This document shows positions 18,170 through 26,310 of a DNA stretch of 46,084 nt, one piece after another. A model generated the notes under the pieces. It was not told the DNA's origin. It did no database searches and saw nothing but the letters and a program-made list of their open reading frames with translations. The DNA is from Mycobacterium sp. ACS1612 (GTDB lineage Bacteria; Actinomycetota; Actinomycetes; Mycobacteriales; Mycobacteriaceae). The first letter of the stretch is position 1; each line of letters begins with the position of its first letter. The translations under genes were made by a program, and so were the position numbers. Location of the stretch: assembly GCF_001667505.1 (NCBI RefSeq), contig NZ_LZHZ01000036.1, positions 1-46,084 of the forward strand. The letters are read 5' to 3'.

Positions 18170-18862
18170 TCAGCCTCGGAAATCCGAGATGCACGCGAAT
18201 ACAGTTTCTCCCCTGTCGAACAGTGTCTGGCCAGGGCATGCACTGCTCCGCAAGATCTGGTCTACCCGAAATACGCCGTCGCGGACCTCGCAGCGCACCG
18301 GAAAAATGAGGATGACGTTCGTGTCGGGCCCTTTGGTGGGGTCCGGCTGAGTCTGCTGGACCTCGACGCAGTCGCCCACTCGAAGCTGCTCCACTCTGAC
18401 CGTCGGCCGCTGCGGCGGGGGCGGCGTGAAGACCGTGGTGCGTGGGGGTGGCGCGGGTTGTGTCGGCGTCATTGTGGCCGTCGGTTGGTTGGGCGGTGAA
18501 GGGGATTCCGAGCCATCGGCGAGCAGGAGCCAGATCACCAGCGCAATCACCGCCAACACGATGATCACGTAAGAGATGGTGATGCCCACTATCGCTCGTT
18601 CGCGACCGCGTTGCCCGCGCCGCTTTATCTGTGAGAGCGCAACGTGGCCCAGGGCCGCGCCGACAGGGGCGAACACGAACGCAAACACGATCGACAGGGT
18701 CGCGAACGTGTTGACTTCACCGCCTGGCGGGAAGACCGGACCTGTCGTCGTAGGAGGACCGGTGGTGAGCGGCGGCAGGTAGCCCTGGGTGCTCGGCGGA
18801 CCACCGACGGGGTCCGGACCGAACGGGTCGGGCTGACCGCCCCCGTACCCCCCGTGCGTCAT
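18170..18862 (-). CDS. DUF4190 membrane protein with Cys-rich external domain (first gene of cluster)
   Basis: The protein has 230 residues and the MTHGGY start shared with 1183-1497. A Pro/Gly/Asp-rich cytoplasmic segment precedes two helices (about 52-76 and 90-115) with an intervening RRGQRGRER loop. A long Pro/Thr linker and an external domain (about 158-230) follow, with four cysteines (GDC, VRC, SAC, FAC). The GDCV opening is seen in small mycobacterial lipoprotein-type sensor domains. It is the most upstream gene of the minus-strand run, so the main promoter should lie in 18863-19083. A weak Shine-Dalgarno (GCAGGT) precedes the ATG. The role is unknown. Confidence 0.75.
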   Translation of the reverse strand: MTHGGYGGGQPDPFGPDPVGGPPSTQGYLPPLTTGPPTTTGPVFPPGGEVNTFATLSIVFAFVFAPVGAALGHVALSQIKRRGQRGRERAIVGITISYVIIVLAVIALVIWLLLADGSESPSPPNQPTATMTPTQPAPPPRTTVFTPPPPQRPTVRVEQLRVGDCVEVQQTQPDPTKGPDTNVILIFPVRCEVRDGVFRVDQILRSSACPGQTLFDRGETVFACISDFRG

Positions 18863-19083
18863 CTGGTTACCTGCCCTGCTCCGACGTCCTTGTCGGCACC
18901 GATTCCATCACCATCAATGGTGCGCCATCCGCAGAATTAGGGTGCGAAATGCGATCGTGATGCAGCTGGGCCGAAGCCGTCGACAGCCCGGAAGTCAGGC
19001 TGTATGACGCGCTAGCGCATCGTGCGCCTCTGCGGGCGATATTCGACCCAACGACTGCCGATCACCGCTGAGCACGCGAATGG
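18863..19083 (-). promoter_or_regulatory. Probable promoter region of the 12-gene cluster
   Basis: These 221 bases separate the rpfB stop from the first cluster gene, and every downstream gene is spaced too tightly for an obvious second major promoter. At 18909-18922 there is a perfect 6-bp inverted repeat with a 2-base spacer (CACCAT-CA-ATGGTG), a possible operator. No confident -35/-10 pair was found. Assignment rests on position. Confidence 0.3.
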
Positions 19084-20202
19084 TCAGCGCAACCTCGCTC
19101 TGACGCTGCATACCGGCCAGGCGCCCCAGCCCTGAACTGCCCGAGTCACCTCGGCGATTGCGATCTGCTCTTCCCGGGTGGCCAGGTCTGCTCGCGGCGC
19201 GTAACGCAGTCCACCGTGCCGGTCCCACGTGCTCTGGTCGAACTGCACGCCCCCATAGAAACCGTTGCCGGTGTTGATCGCCCAATTGCCTCCGGACTCA
19301 CAGGCACTCAGCGCGTCCCAGGTCGCACCGTTGCGCACCGGCGGCACCTGGGTGCCCGGCTTGGCACCGACCCGCAGCACCAAGGGCCGGGCGGGTGCCA
19401 CGATCTCGTTCTTCACGGGCGACCGCGCGGTTTCGACGCCGTTGACGGTCGACACCGTGAAGGTGACAACCTGGGTTCCAGTGGTGCCCAGGTCCTCCAC
19501 AACGTGGCGGCTCATGTTCATCGTCGGATCCTGGATGTGATACGCCCGGGGCGGCAGCGTGATCCGCGTGGTGACGGTGAACGTCCGGATACGAGTGACC
19601 GCGATCTTCATGCCCTCGGTGACCGACGTCGACGCCGGCGGGAACACTTGGTCGCGTTGCGCGAGCGGCGCACCGGCCGCCGCTAGCAAGAGCCTCACAT
19701 TAGGCGCCGCCAGCCGCCGGTCGCTGGCCACACCGCCGTCGACGATATGCACCTTCTTCGCGCTGACCAGCGACAACACCATGCCGGCCAATGGCACTCG
19801 GCTGAAACGAGATGCCGCGGCAGGCGCGGCGTCGCGCATCGACAACTGCTGGAGGGCCTCGTCGACCGTCGAGGCCGTCGTCCACGTCTGCCTGATCGGC
19901 CCACCGTCCACCGACACCTGCAACGGCCGGCCGCGTTTCAGCACGATGGTGTCGGACTGATGGACCGGCTGATCGGCGGACGGATACAGCTGGTCGTGGT
20001 TGTCGACAGCGAAGCCGTTTTCCCGCACCACGTCAATCACCCGCGACTTCATCGTCGAGACCGTCATCGGTGAGCCGTCGACGGTGAGCGTGAGCGTCTT
20101 GTGCATCGCGACGGCGAATCCTCCCGCGAACGCCACCGCCAGCAACAGCGCGCCGACCACCGCCCGCCGCCCCTTCGGTCTCGCGGTCGTGTGCCCCGCC
20201 AT
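19084..20202 (-). CDS. rpfB: Resuscitation-promoting factor RpfB
   Basis: Read from the ATG at 20202 this is a 372-residue RpfB, close to the usual ~360. It has a membrane/signal helix, three DUF348 ubiquitin-like repeats, a G5 domain and a C-terminal Rpf lytic domain. The catalytic-type Glu sits in SACESGGNW, and a Cys pair brackets the domain (SAC and WPVC). Rpf proteins cleave peptidoglycan and help dormant actinobacteria resume growth, acting at the cell surface. The frame stays open upstream to 20874 through a transposase fragment, so a fusion protein is possible, but the conserved protein clearly begins near 20202. The mycobacterial rpfB neighbours ksgA and ispE are absent, and no strong ribosome site precedes 20202. 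Expression is therefore uncertain. Confidence 0.85.
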   Translation of the reverse strand: MAGHTTARPKGRRAVVGALLLAVAFAGGFAVAMHKTLTLTVDGSPMTVSTMKSRVIDVVRENGFAVDNHDQLYPSADQPVHQSDTIVLKRGRPLQVSVDGGPIRQTWTTASTVDEALQQLSMRDAAPAAASRFSRVPLAGMVLSLVSAKKVHIVDGGVASDRRLAAPNVRLLLAAAGAPLAQRDQVFPPASTSVTEGMKIAVTRIRTFTVTTRITLPPRAYHIQDPTMNMSRHVVEDLGTTGTQVVTFTVSTVNGVETARSPVKNEIVAPARPLVLRVGAKPGTQVPPVRNGATWDALSACESGGNWAINTGNGFYGGVQFDQSTWDRHGGLRYAPRADLATREEQIAIAEVTRAVQGWGAWPVCSVRARLR

Positions 20203-20874
20203 CCCACTGGCCGCAGCCCTGTCGCCGCGGACATCGGCCCGGGCGCCCAACACCCGGCCCGGCCCGGTCTTGACGTCCAGGGACGCCTTGGTCTCGTAGA
20301 TCCTGGCCAGCCCAATATCTCGTCGCCGCAGTCGCTGCGGTTGCCGGCCGACACGACGATTTGTCCCGAACGCCGCGTCCTCGGCTTCATCGACCCGTTC
20401 GGCGCCTATCAGGAGGGCCGCGACCTCCTCCACGAGAGCCCTGTCCTCTGCGACACTCGTCCCGTCGAGAGCGGCCCGCCGTGACGCCAACGCCTGCTCG
20501 CACAGGTATCCGAGCGCAGACAGGTGCTGTCTGCGGAAATCGGCGATCGCTCGGAAGCCCGGGGACGCGCCGGCGGTCAGCCACCGAAAGGCCACATCAT
20601 CGACGCATTTGCGTTCAATCATCCGCGACGAGCACACCCCGGTGGTGTACGCGTACAACAGGAGCGCCATCAGCCGCGGATCGTAGGGCGGCGCACCGCG
20701 CGGCTCGTCATACGCAACCCGAATGCGCACAAGATCCAAATGCTCGTCGACCAACTCGGCAACGAGCCGGGCGAAGTGATTCGCCGGCAAGCGGTCACTA
20801 GGCGGAACGCACGGAATGTCTTGTTCGGCGGGCAACTTCGGCCTCGCCGAGCTGGGCGTCTGCGCGCTGTTCAA
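20203..20874 (-). mobile_element. IS1182-family transposase N-terminal remnant, in frame with rpfB
   Basis: About 200 codons match the N-terminal half of IS1182/DUF772 transposases. Visible are PYDPRLMALLLYAYTTGV, the SSRMIERKCVDDVAFRWL stretch, a RAIADFRRQH motif, then LDGTS where DGTK is normal. The usual Ala/Asn-rich segment after DGTK is missing, so there is an internal deletion. The frame picks up again in the VDEAEDAAFG and LARIYETKASLD part and is lost after about codon 200; the catalytic C-terminal half is gone. The frame begins with TTG next to a stop and runs without interruption into RpfB. This is a dead element that may have displaced the native rpfB promoter. Confidence 0.75.
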
Positions 20875-20889
20875 GACCTACCTTGAACA
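20868..20889. repeat. 8-bp inverted repeat at transposase fragment start
   Basis: TGTTCAAG and CTTGAACA flank a 6-base spacer, forming a perfect hairpin or operator directly at the first codon of the transposase frame. It may be part of the old insertion-sequence promoter or terminal region. The assignment is by position only. Confidence 0.35.
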
Positions 20890-21069
20890 ACTTGCCATCG
20901 GCGAGCTCATCAGCCGCACATCATTCCGCGCTTCGACCCTCAACCCGATCACCCCGCCCGGCGTGTTGCCGACTCAGGTTTGCGGCGCACCGACACCAAC
21001 TACGCTCGCCGCAGACCGAGTTTCGTGACCCGTTGCAGGCCGATGACGACATCCGGCGACAATTCAGCG

Positions 21070-21301
21070 CGGGGCTCGATCTTCACACTTGCGATTCCGG
21101 TGGCCGTCGCCGGCACAGGAAACGCCGTAGCAGCCGGCGCGGCACCGCTGCTCACCGCCGACCGGCGTGTGGGCGCCGACGGCGACTTCACGATCGGTTT
21201 CAACGAAGCCGCCGTTGGCCTACCCCTTCCCGAAGCCTTATTGATGCTGGCACGGGACCGGCTTCGAAAAGAGGTCTTCGACGAAGCCACTACAATCGTG
21301 A
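21070..21301 (+). pseudogene. Enoyl-CoA hydratase/isomerase remnant
   Basis: About 75 codons in one frame read like the central part of a crotonase-fold protein: P-VAVAGTGNAVAAGAAPLL (oxyanion-hole region), then TADRRVGADGDFTIGFNE, then VGLPLPEALLMLARDRL. Both the N-terminal third and the C-terminal helices are missing, and no start codon or ribosome site fits. It is a gene fragment beside the transposase remnant, suggesting that deletions accompanied the insertion. A crotonase cannot work with only this part. Confidence 0.55.
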
Positions 21302-21766
21302 AGCGGATGCCTCGGCGAACTCGTTTGGCTTGCACAGGAATTGAGAGTCTCGGGTGCACTGCGGCACAATGCGCGACCTGAAGATCGAATTGGTACCACC
21401 ACCGGGTAACCACGTTTAGCGCCGTGTCGCCGCTGAATGACTCTTGCGGATGCCCGGCGACGAGCGACATTATCACTAATTATGTAGTCGCTCACACGGA
21501 TCGAGCGAGTTTGTCGCTTCGGATAGCTAGTTCGATCGACGCGACGCCGCGAACGCCGCCGTACTGACCGTTCGACGAACTGGCCGACCCGGGGGTAGCC
21601 GAGCTTATTCACACAGCAACGAGCGTACCTGCGGCGCAACGCCGATAGGCCATCCGCGCACCTGCGCTCAACCGCGACGACGAGAAGTCGAAATCCATTG
21701 AACCCGTGCCGTCCACAAGTCGTGTCATTGATGGGACGGGACAACTTTGACAGACCGAGTTCTACC
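21302..21766. other. Non-coding stretch
   Basis: These 465 bases lie between the hydratase remnant and ctaB. A minus-strand open frame covers much of it (21238-21774), but its composition (Arg/Ser-rich, no hydrophobic pattern) is not protein-like. It is noticeably less GC-rich near 21470-21500. I see no gene. The ctaB promoter should lie here. Confidence 0.4.
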
Positions 21767-22708
21767 GTGAGCATTCATGAGCTATCCGTGTCGCAGTGGG
21801 GCGGTCACTTCCGCGCCACCCTGAAAGACTGTGTGGCGCTGACCAAGCCTCACACTCTTCACCTTGTGGTCGGAGTGATTCCGGCCATGCTGTTGGCGCA
21901 ACGCGGCGTCATCGCACCGGTGCTCATCGGCAACGTGGTCGGGGCCACGATCCTGATGACGGCGGGAGCCAACACGCTGAACTGCGTTGGCGACGCGGAC
22001 ATCGACAAGCTGATGGTTCGCACCGCGGGCCGCCCGCTTGCGCGCAACGCGCTTTCCACGCGATTCGCACTGACATTCGGGATCGCGTTGAGCGCAGGAG
22101 CAATTCTGTGGCTATGGCAGGCAGCCAACCTGTTGGCCGCGCTGCTGGCGGCGGTGACGATCGCGTTCTACGCGCTGATTTACACCCTGCTGATCAAACG
22201 GCGGACTGCTCACAACGTCGTGTGGGGCGGACTCGCCAACGGCATGCCGGTGCTGATCGGCTGGTCGGCGGTGACCGGCGCGATCGGTTGGCAGGCCGTA
22301 GTGATGCTGGCGATCGTCTTCTTCTGGACGCCACCGCACAGCTGGGCGTTGGCGATCATGCGGAAACAGGACTACGTATCAGCAGGTGTGCCGATGCTGC
22401 CCGCGGTCGCCGCCGAGCGCAACGTCGCCAGGCGGATTCTGATTTATAGCTGGCTGACCGGTCTGACCACGGTCGTGCTGGCGATCGGAACAGGGGCGAT
22501 CTACGACGCCGTCGGCGTGTTGGCCGCATCCTGGTTCGTAGGAACGGCATACCAACTCGATGCCAGGACGCGTCGCGGGCAGCCCATCGACGCGCGACAT
22601 CTCTTTTGCCGGGCCAGTATCTATCTGGCCATGGTGTTGTGCGCTCTTGCAGTCGATTCGGCGCTGGCACTTCCAACGACTCCGCACTGGCCGGCTAGCC
22701 GGACATGA
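21767..22708 (+). CDS. ctaB: Protoheme IX farnesyltransferase (heme O synthase), CtaB-like UbiA prenyltransferase
   Basis: From the GTG at 21767 the protein has 313 residues and about eight to nine membrane helices. The UbiA Asp-rich motif is clear (N-x-x-x-D-x-D-x-D in NCVGDADID), followed by RTAGRPLA and the second-half FFWTPPHSWALAIMRKQDY motif, which is typical of CtaB. The enzyme attaches farnesyl to heme B to make heme O for cytochrome oxidase. Close mycobacterial CtaB proteins start near SI-x-E with ALTKP shortly after, which fits the GTG; ATG starts at 21698 and 21731 would add an unlikely extension. Its stop overlaps the idi start by four bases. Actinobacteria normally carry ctaB near the transketolase genes, so this looks like an extra copy. 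Confidence 0.8.
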   Translation: MSIHELSVSQWGGHFRATLKDCVALTKPHTLHLVVGVIPAMLLAQRGVIAPVLIGNVVGATILMTAGANTLNCVGDADIDKLMVRTAGRPLARNALSTRFALTFGIALSAGAILWLWQAANLLAALLAAVTIAFYALIYTLLIKRRTAHNVVWGGLANGMPVLIGWSAVTGAIGWQAVVMLAIVFFWTPPHSWALAIMRKQDYVSAGVPMLPAVAAERNVARRILIYSWLTGLTTVVLAIGTGAIYDAVGVLAASWFVGTAYQLDARTRRGQPIDARHLFCRASIYLAMVLCALAVDSALALPTTPHWPASRT

Positions 22709-23259
22709 CCGATTTCGTCGAGAGAGTCGTCTCCAGCGAAGACGATTGCCTTGTCGTCGTTGACAGTAACGACGTCGAGATCGGCTTCATGACGAAAGCC
22801 GCGGCCCATGACGGTCGCGGCACGCTGCGCCGGGCGTTCTCGGTGTTCGTCTTCAATCCGGACTGTGAACTGCTTCTGCAACAGCGCGCCGCGGAAAAGC
22901 GGTTGTGGCCGGGCTGGTGGTCCAACAGCTGCTGCTCGCATCCTCGCCGCGGCGAACCGATGGCCACCGCGGTGCGTCGGCGGGTACATGAGGAGCTCGG
23001 CCTGTGCCTGACGACGGCGTTTCTCTTCAAGTTCGAGTACAGGGCGCAGTTCGATGCACACGCTGCCGAACACGAACTGTGCTGGGTCCACGTCGGTCGC
23101 AGCTCTGACGAGCCGAGAGTGAACCGTCACGAAGTCGCGGCTTGGCGTTATGTCGACGGGCCCACGTTGCAGGACGAAATCGCCGCAGCACCAGACAAAT
23201 TTACGCCATGGTTCAAAATCGCGTGGCCACTGGTTTCCGCTACAGCGCACGTTCTCTGA
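22705..23259 (+). CDS. idi: Isopentenyl-diphosphate delta-isomerase, type 1
   Basis: The protein has 184 residues, the normal length for type 1 (Nudix-fold) Idi. Catalytic Cys77 lies in NSCCSHPRRGE. The Glu pair E122/E124 lies in EHELCWV, and the Nudix-like RRRVHEELG segment falls at about 91-99. It interconverts isopentenyl and dimethylallyl diphosphate in the cytoplasm, balancing precursors for prenyl diphosphates. The ATGA overlap with ctaB implies a two-gene operon in which Idi would feed farnesyl diphosphate supply for heme O or another prenyl product. Its 3' end overlaps the convergent ABC permease by 20 bases. Confidence 0.9.
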   Translation: MTDFVERVVSSEDDCLVVVDSNDVEIGFMTKAAAHDGRGTLRRAFSVFVFNPDCELLLQQRAAEKRLWPGWWSNSCCSHPRRGEPMATAVRRRVHEELGLCLTTAFLFKFEYRAQFDAHAAEHELCWVHVGRSSDEPRVNRHEVAAWRYVDGPTLQDEIAAAPDKFTPWFKIAWPLVSATAHVL

Positions 23260-25597
23260 CAACGCGCGCGACGTCGATCCGCTTGATCAGCCGTGCCGCG
23301 GGCAACTGGGACACGGCGGCGGCCAACATCACGGCGATCACGGCAAGGCTGAGCGCCACCGGCCCGATCGACAGGTGCAGCGCAAACAGGTCGTTGTTGA
23401 ACGAGCGCAGAAAAATCCACGCGACGGCGACACCGGCCGCAAGACCGAAAGGCACGGCAAGCACAGTGGCACTGAGGTTTTCCAGCGCCAACGCGGCGGT
23501 GAGGCGCCGGATCGGTGCGCCCGCGGCGCGCAGACCGGCCAGCTCAGTTGTCCGTTCGGTCACGTTGACGGTCATGATGACGTAGATGATGGCGAAGGCA
23601 AGTAATCCGCCCAATACCAACATGCTGCTCGCGAACACCCAGAAGATGACCAGATATCCGTTGATCTGCCGGTGCATCGCGCCGGTGTCGGTGTACGCCA
23701 GGACGCCGGTCAGGCTGGTGACCGCATCCCGCACCCTGTTCGGGTCCGCGCCGGCAGCGAAGCGCAACAGGTATCCATTAGGTCCGGTGCTCGTCACCGA
23801 TTGCGCCACTCCAGTTGTCGCGTACAACGCGGTGCCCAGGGGCTCGTCCACAAGACCGGCCAAGCGCAGGGTACGGCTGACACCCCCGGCGGGGACTACC
23901 GTCATGGAGTCACCGACGTGTAGGCCAAGCTGCTGTACGAGGCCCGCACCGGCCAACACACCGTCGGACGGTAGAGACCGCGGCCGGCCGTCGACGCCAC
24001 GGAACCCGTGCATGACCGTGGCAGACTGCAGACCTGTCAGCGAGGTCGAATAGACGTGCCCACGCGCGGTCACGGTCACCCGCGCCGACGTTACGGGCTC
24101 GACCAAATCCACCCCGGGAATCGACTTTATCCGCGCTCCAACATCATTCGATATCGGCGCGACCAGGACGGTGGCGTCCTGCCGCTGTACCGCGCCGAAC
24201 TCAACAGCCAGCATCGCCTGCACACTGGTGAGTTGACCCACTGCAGCCAGGATCAGCGTCAGGGCGAGCACGCAACCGGTCATTGTGGCCGCAGTCCGGC
24301 GGCGGCTTCGGGCCAATGACCGCAACGCCATTCGCACTACAACTGGCGTGCGGGTCCACCGCGCGGAGAGCCGGGTGAGCCGTCCGATGCGGAAGGAGCG
24401 CACGGCATCACCGCGCATCGCCGAGGCCGGCGCGAGGCGACCCGCGGCGATTGCGGGTGCCAGCGCGCCCAGTACGCCAGCGGTGAGCCCGAGAATCACA
24501 CCGATGAACGCGGTTGAAATACGGTGTTGGACAACGGTATCAGGAAGATGCAGCAAGGACGCATAGACTTTGGTGTAGGCCGACGTCGCGGCCGCCCCGG
24601 CAACCACGCCGGCCAGTGCCCCAGTGCTGGCGACGGCGACGCCGTAGCACACGTAGTGGCGGACGAGGGTGCCGCGGCGTGCGCCGAGTGCGAGCAGCGT
24701 GCCGATGATCGGCCGTTCGGTGTGGATCAGACGTGTGAGGAATACGTACTCGGCGACCATGGCGGCGGTCAAGAACAGTGTGGGAAAGCCGATCGCCATG
24801 CCCGACAGGCCGTGCAGACTCTCTTGAAGCGCGGCATCGGAAGGTTGATCGCCGCGATCTTCGATCGCTGCCGCACCGTGGGCACGCAACATGCGAATGA
24901 GACCCTCGCGATCTGACGACGTCGCTGCGTCGCTCATCGTGATCAGCGTCTGGTTGGATCCTTGCCGCGCCGATAGTGTTCGGGCGACCGGCTCGGATAC
25001 GAACAGCACAGCGAAGGCGTGCGGATCCCCCAGCAGGTCCTGTCGATTGCGGGCGGGCCACAGGTATTCGGGCGATTGCGCCATACCGGATACCGTCACG
25101 TCGTGCCATCGCATGCCGTCGAACACCTGCAGGGCCGCCCCGCTGGTGAGGCCGAATGTGTCGGCCGTGTGGCGCTCGACGACGACTTCATCCTGGGCTG
25201 TCGAAGCGGGCAGCCGCCCGGCGACGATGTCAATGGCATCGATGTCCTGGCCACTGACAGCCGGCATCCCGACCAACCGGCCAACGAGTTTGGTCCCGCC
25301 GATCATCATCGGTTGATCGACCTGCGTGCGGGTCACGACCCGATCGACGCCGGCGGCGCCGTGGACGGCTGCCGCGATGCCGTCGGCCTGCGCACTGGTG
25401 ACGACCAGGTCAGCGAAATGCGTTCGGGCATAGGTCGCCGCGTAGGAGGCTTGAATATTGCGGAACGAGTCGTAGCTGGTGACGAACAGCAGCACGCCGA
25501 GCATCACGGTCAGACCGATCGCGGCGACCTGCGGCAGTCGCCGCCACAGGTCGCGTAACGTCTTGCGCAACAATGTCGCTGCTGTCACGGGGCTCAC
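23240..25597 (-). CDS. ABC transporter permease, FtsX/MacB-like
   Basis: The protein has about 785 residues. The N-terminal helix (about 24-41) is followed by a large external domain, then three helices (about 260-370). A second unit follows with one helix near 445, another external domain, and three C-terminal helices. This duplicated FtsX layout matches the MacB/LolE-type permeases of the ABC3 superfamily, which move substrates or force across the membrane rather than forming a classic channel. The GTG at 25597 overlaps the ATPase stop as GTGA, a better start than the GTG one codon earlier. The substrate is unknown; the operon also has a methyltransferase. It converges on idi with overlapping 3' ends. 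Confidence 0.8.
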   Translation of the reverse strand: MSPVTAATLLRKTLRDLWRRLPQVAAIGLTVMLGVLLFVTSYDSFRNIQASYAATYARTHFADLVVTSAQADGIAAAVHGAAGVDRVVTRTQVDQPMMIGGTKLVGRLVGMPAVSGQDIDAIDIVAGRLPASTAQDEVVVERHTADTFGLTSGAALQVFDGMRWHDVTVSGMAQSPEYLWPARNRQDLLGDPHAFAVLFVSEPVARTLSARQGSNQTLITMSDAATSSDREGLIRMLRAHGAAAIEDRGDQPSDAALQESLHGLSGMAIGFPTLFLTAAMVAEYVFLTRLIHTERPIIGTLLALGARRGTLVRHYVCYGVAVASTGALAGVVAGAAATSAYTKVYASLLHLPDTVVQHRISTAFIGVILGLTAGVLGALAPAIAAGRLAPASAMRGDAVRSFRIGRLTRLSARWTRTPVVVRMALRSLARSRRRTAATMTGCVLALTLILAAVGQLTSVQAMLAVEFGAVQRQDATVLVAPISNDVGARIKSIPGVDLVEPVTSARVTVTARGHVYSTSLTGLQSATVMHGFRGVDGRPRSLPSDGVLAGAGLVQQLGLHVGDSMTVVPAGGVSRTLRLAGLVDEPLGTALYATTGVAQSVTSTGPNGYLLRFAAGADPNRVRDAVTSLTGVLAYTDTGAMHRQINGYLVIFWVFASSMLVLGGLLAFAIIYVIMTVNVTERTTELAGLRAAGAPIRRLTAALALENLSATVLAVPFGLAAGVAVAWIFLRSFNNDLFALHLSIGPVALSLAVIAVMLAAAVSQLPAARLIKRIDVARVVRERAL

Positions 25598-26310
25598 CAC
25601 CGGATCGTCGAAGCGTCGACCGGCATTGTGTTGCGTTGCGAGGAGATGATTTTGCCGTCGCGCATCCGGATAAGGTGATCGGCGATCTCAGCGGCCGACT
25701 CGTTATGGGTCACCATCAGGACACCGCGCCCGCTGCGACTGGACTGCTGCAACACCTCGAGGACGCGTCGCCCCGTCGCAGCATCGAGGGCGCCCGTCGG
25801 TTCGTCGGCGAGCAGTAGGTCGGGGTCGGTGGCCAGCGACCTGGCAATTGACACCCTCTGTTGTTCTCCGCCCGACAGCTGCGCCGGGAAATGGTCCATG
25901 CGGTCGGACAAGTTCACGGCGGCAAGCAGTTCCGCGGCGGCACTCCGCTGCCCTCGCCCCGTGAGCTCGCTGATGATCTGCACGTTCTCCAGCGCGGTCA
26001 GGGTGGGGATGAGATTGAAGAACTGGAACACGAAACCGATGTGGGAGCGGCGAAAGCCGCCCAGATCCCGCGGGCGGCGTCCGGAGATGTCTTCGCCGGC
26101 CACCAGAACCGTTCCCTCATCTGCTGATTCGATACCGCCGATGACGTTGAGTAGCGTCGTCTTACCCGAACCGCTCGGCCCCAGAATCGCGGTGAAGTGG
26201 CCGGCCGCGATGTCCAGGTCGACATTCTGCAAGGCGTGAACGGTCGCCGAGCCCTCGCCGTACACTTTGCTGACACTGCGCAGCGTCAGTTCACCACGGG
26301 CCTTTTTCAT
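25594..26310 (-). CDS. ABC transporter ATP-binding protein, MacB/LolD-like
   Basis: The protein has 238 residues. Walker A GPSGSGKT is at 44-51, the Q-loop sits in the FVFQFFNL region, the signature LSGGEQQRV is near 145, Walker B LLLADEPTGALD is near 165, and the switch His is in VTHNE. These fit the FtsE/LolD/MacB subgroup that pairs with FtsX-fold permeases, as found directly downstream (four-base overlap). Its start overlaps the methyltransferase stop by four bases. It is cytoplasmic and powers the permease. Confidence 0.9.
   Translation of the reverse strand: MKKARGELTLRSVSKVYGEGSATVHALQNVDLDIAAGHFTAILGPSGSGKTTLLNVIGGIESADEGTVLVAGEDISGRRPRDLGGFRRSHIGFVFQFFNLIPTLTALENVQIISELTGRGQRSAAAELLAAVNLSDRMDHFPAQLSGGEQQRVSIARSLATDPDLLLADEPTGALDAATGRRVLEVLQQSSRSGRGVLMVTHNESAAEIADHLIRMRDGKIISSQRNTMPVDASTIRW

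Noticed and set aside
21238..21774. 178-codon minus-strand open frame before ctaB
   Set aside because: Composition is Arg/Ser-rich without secondary-structure pattern, and it overlaps the hydratase remnant on the other strand.
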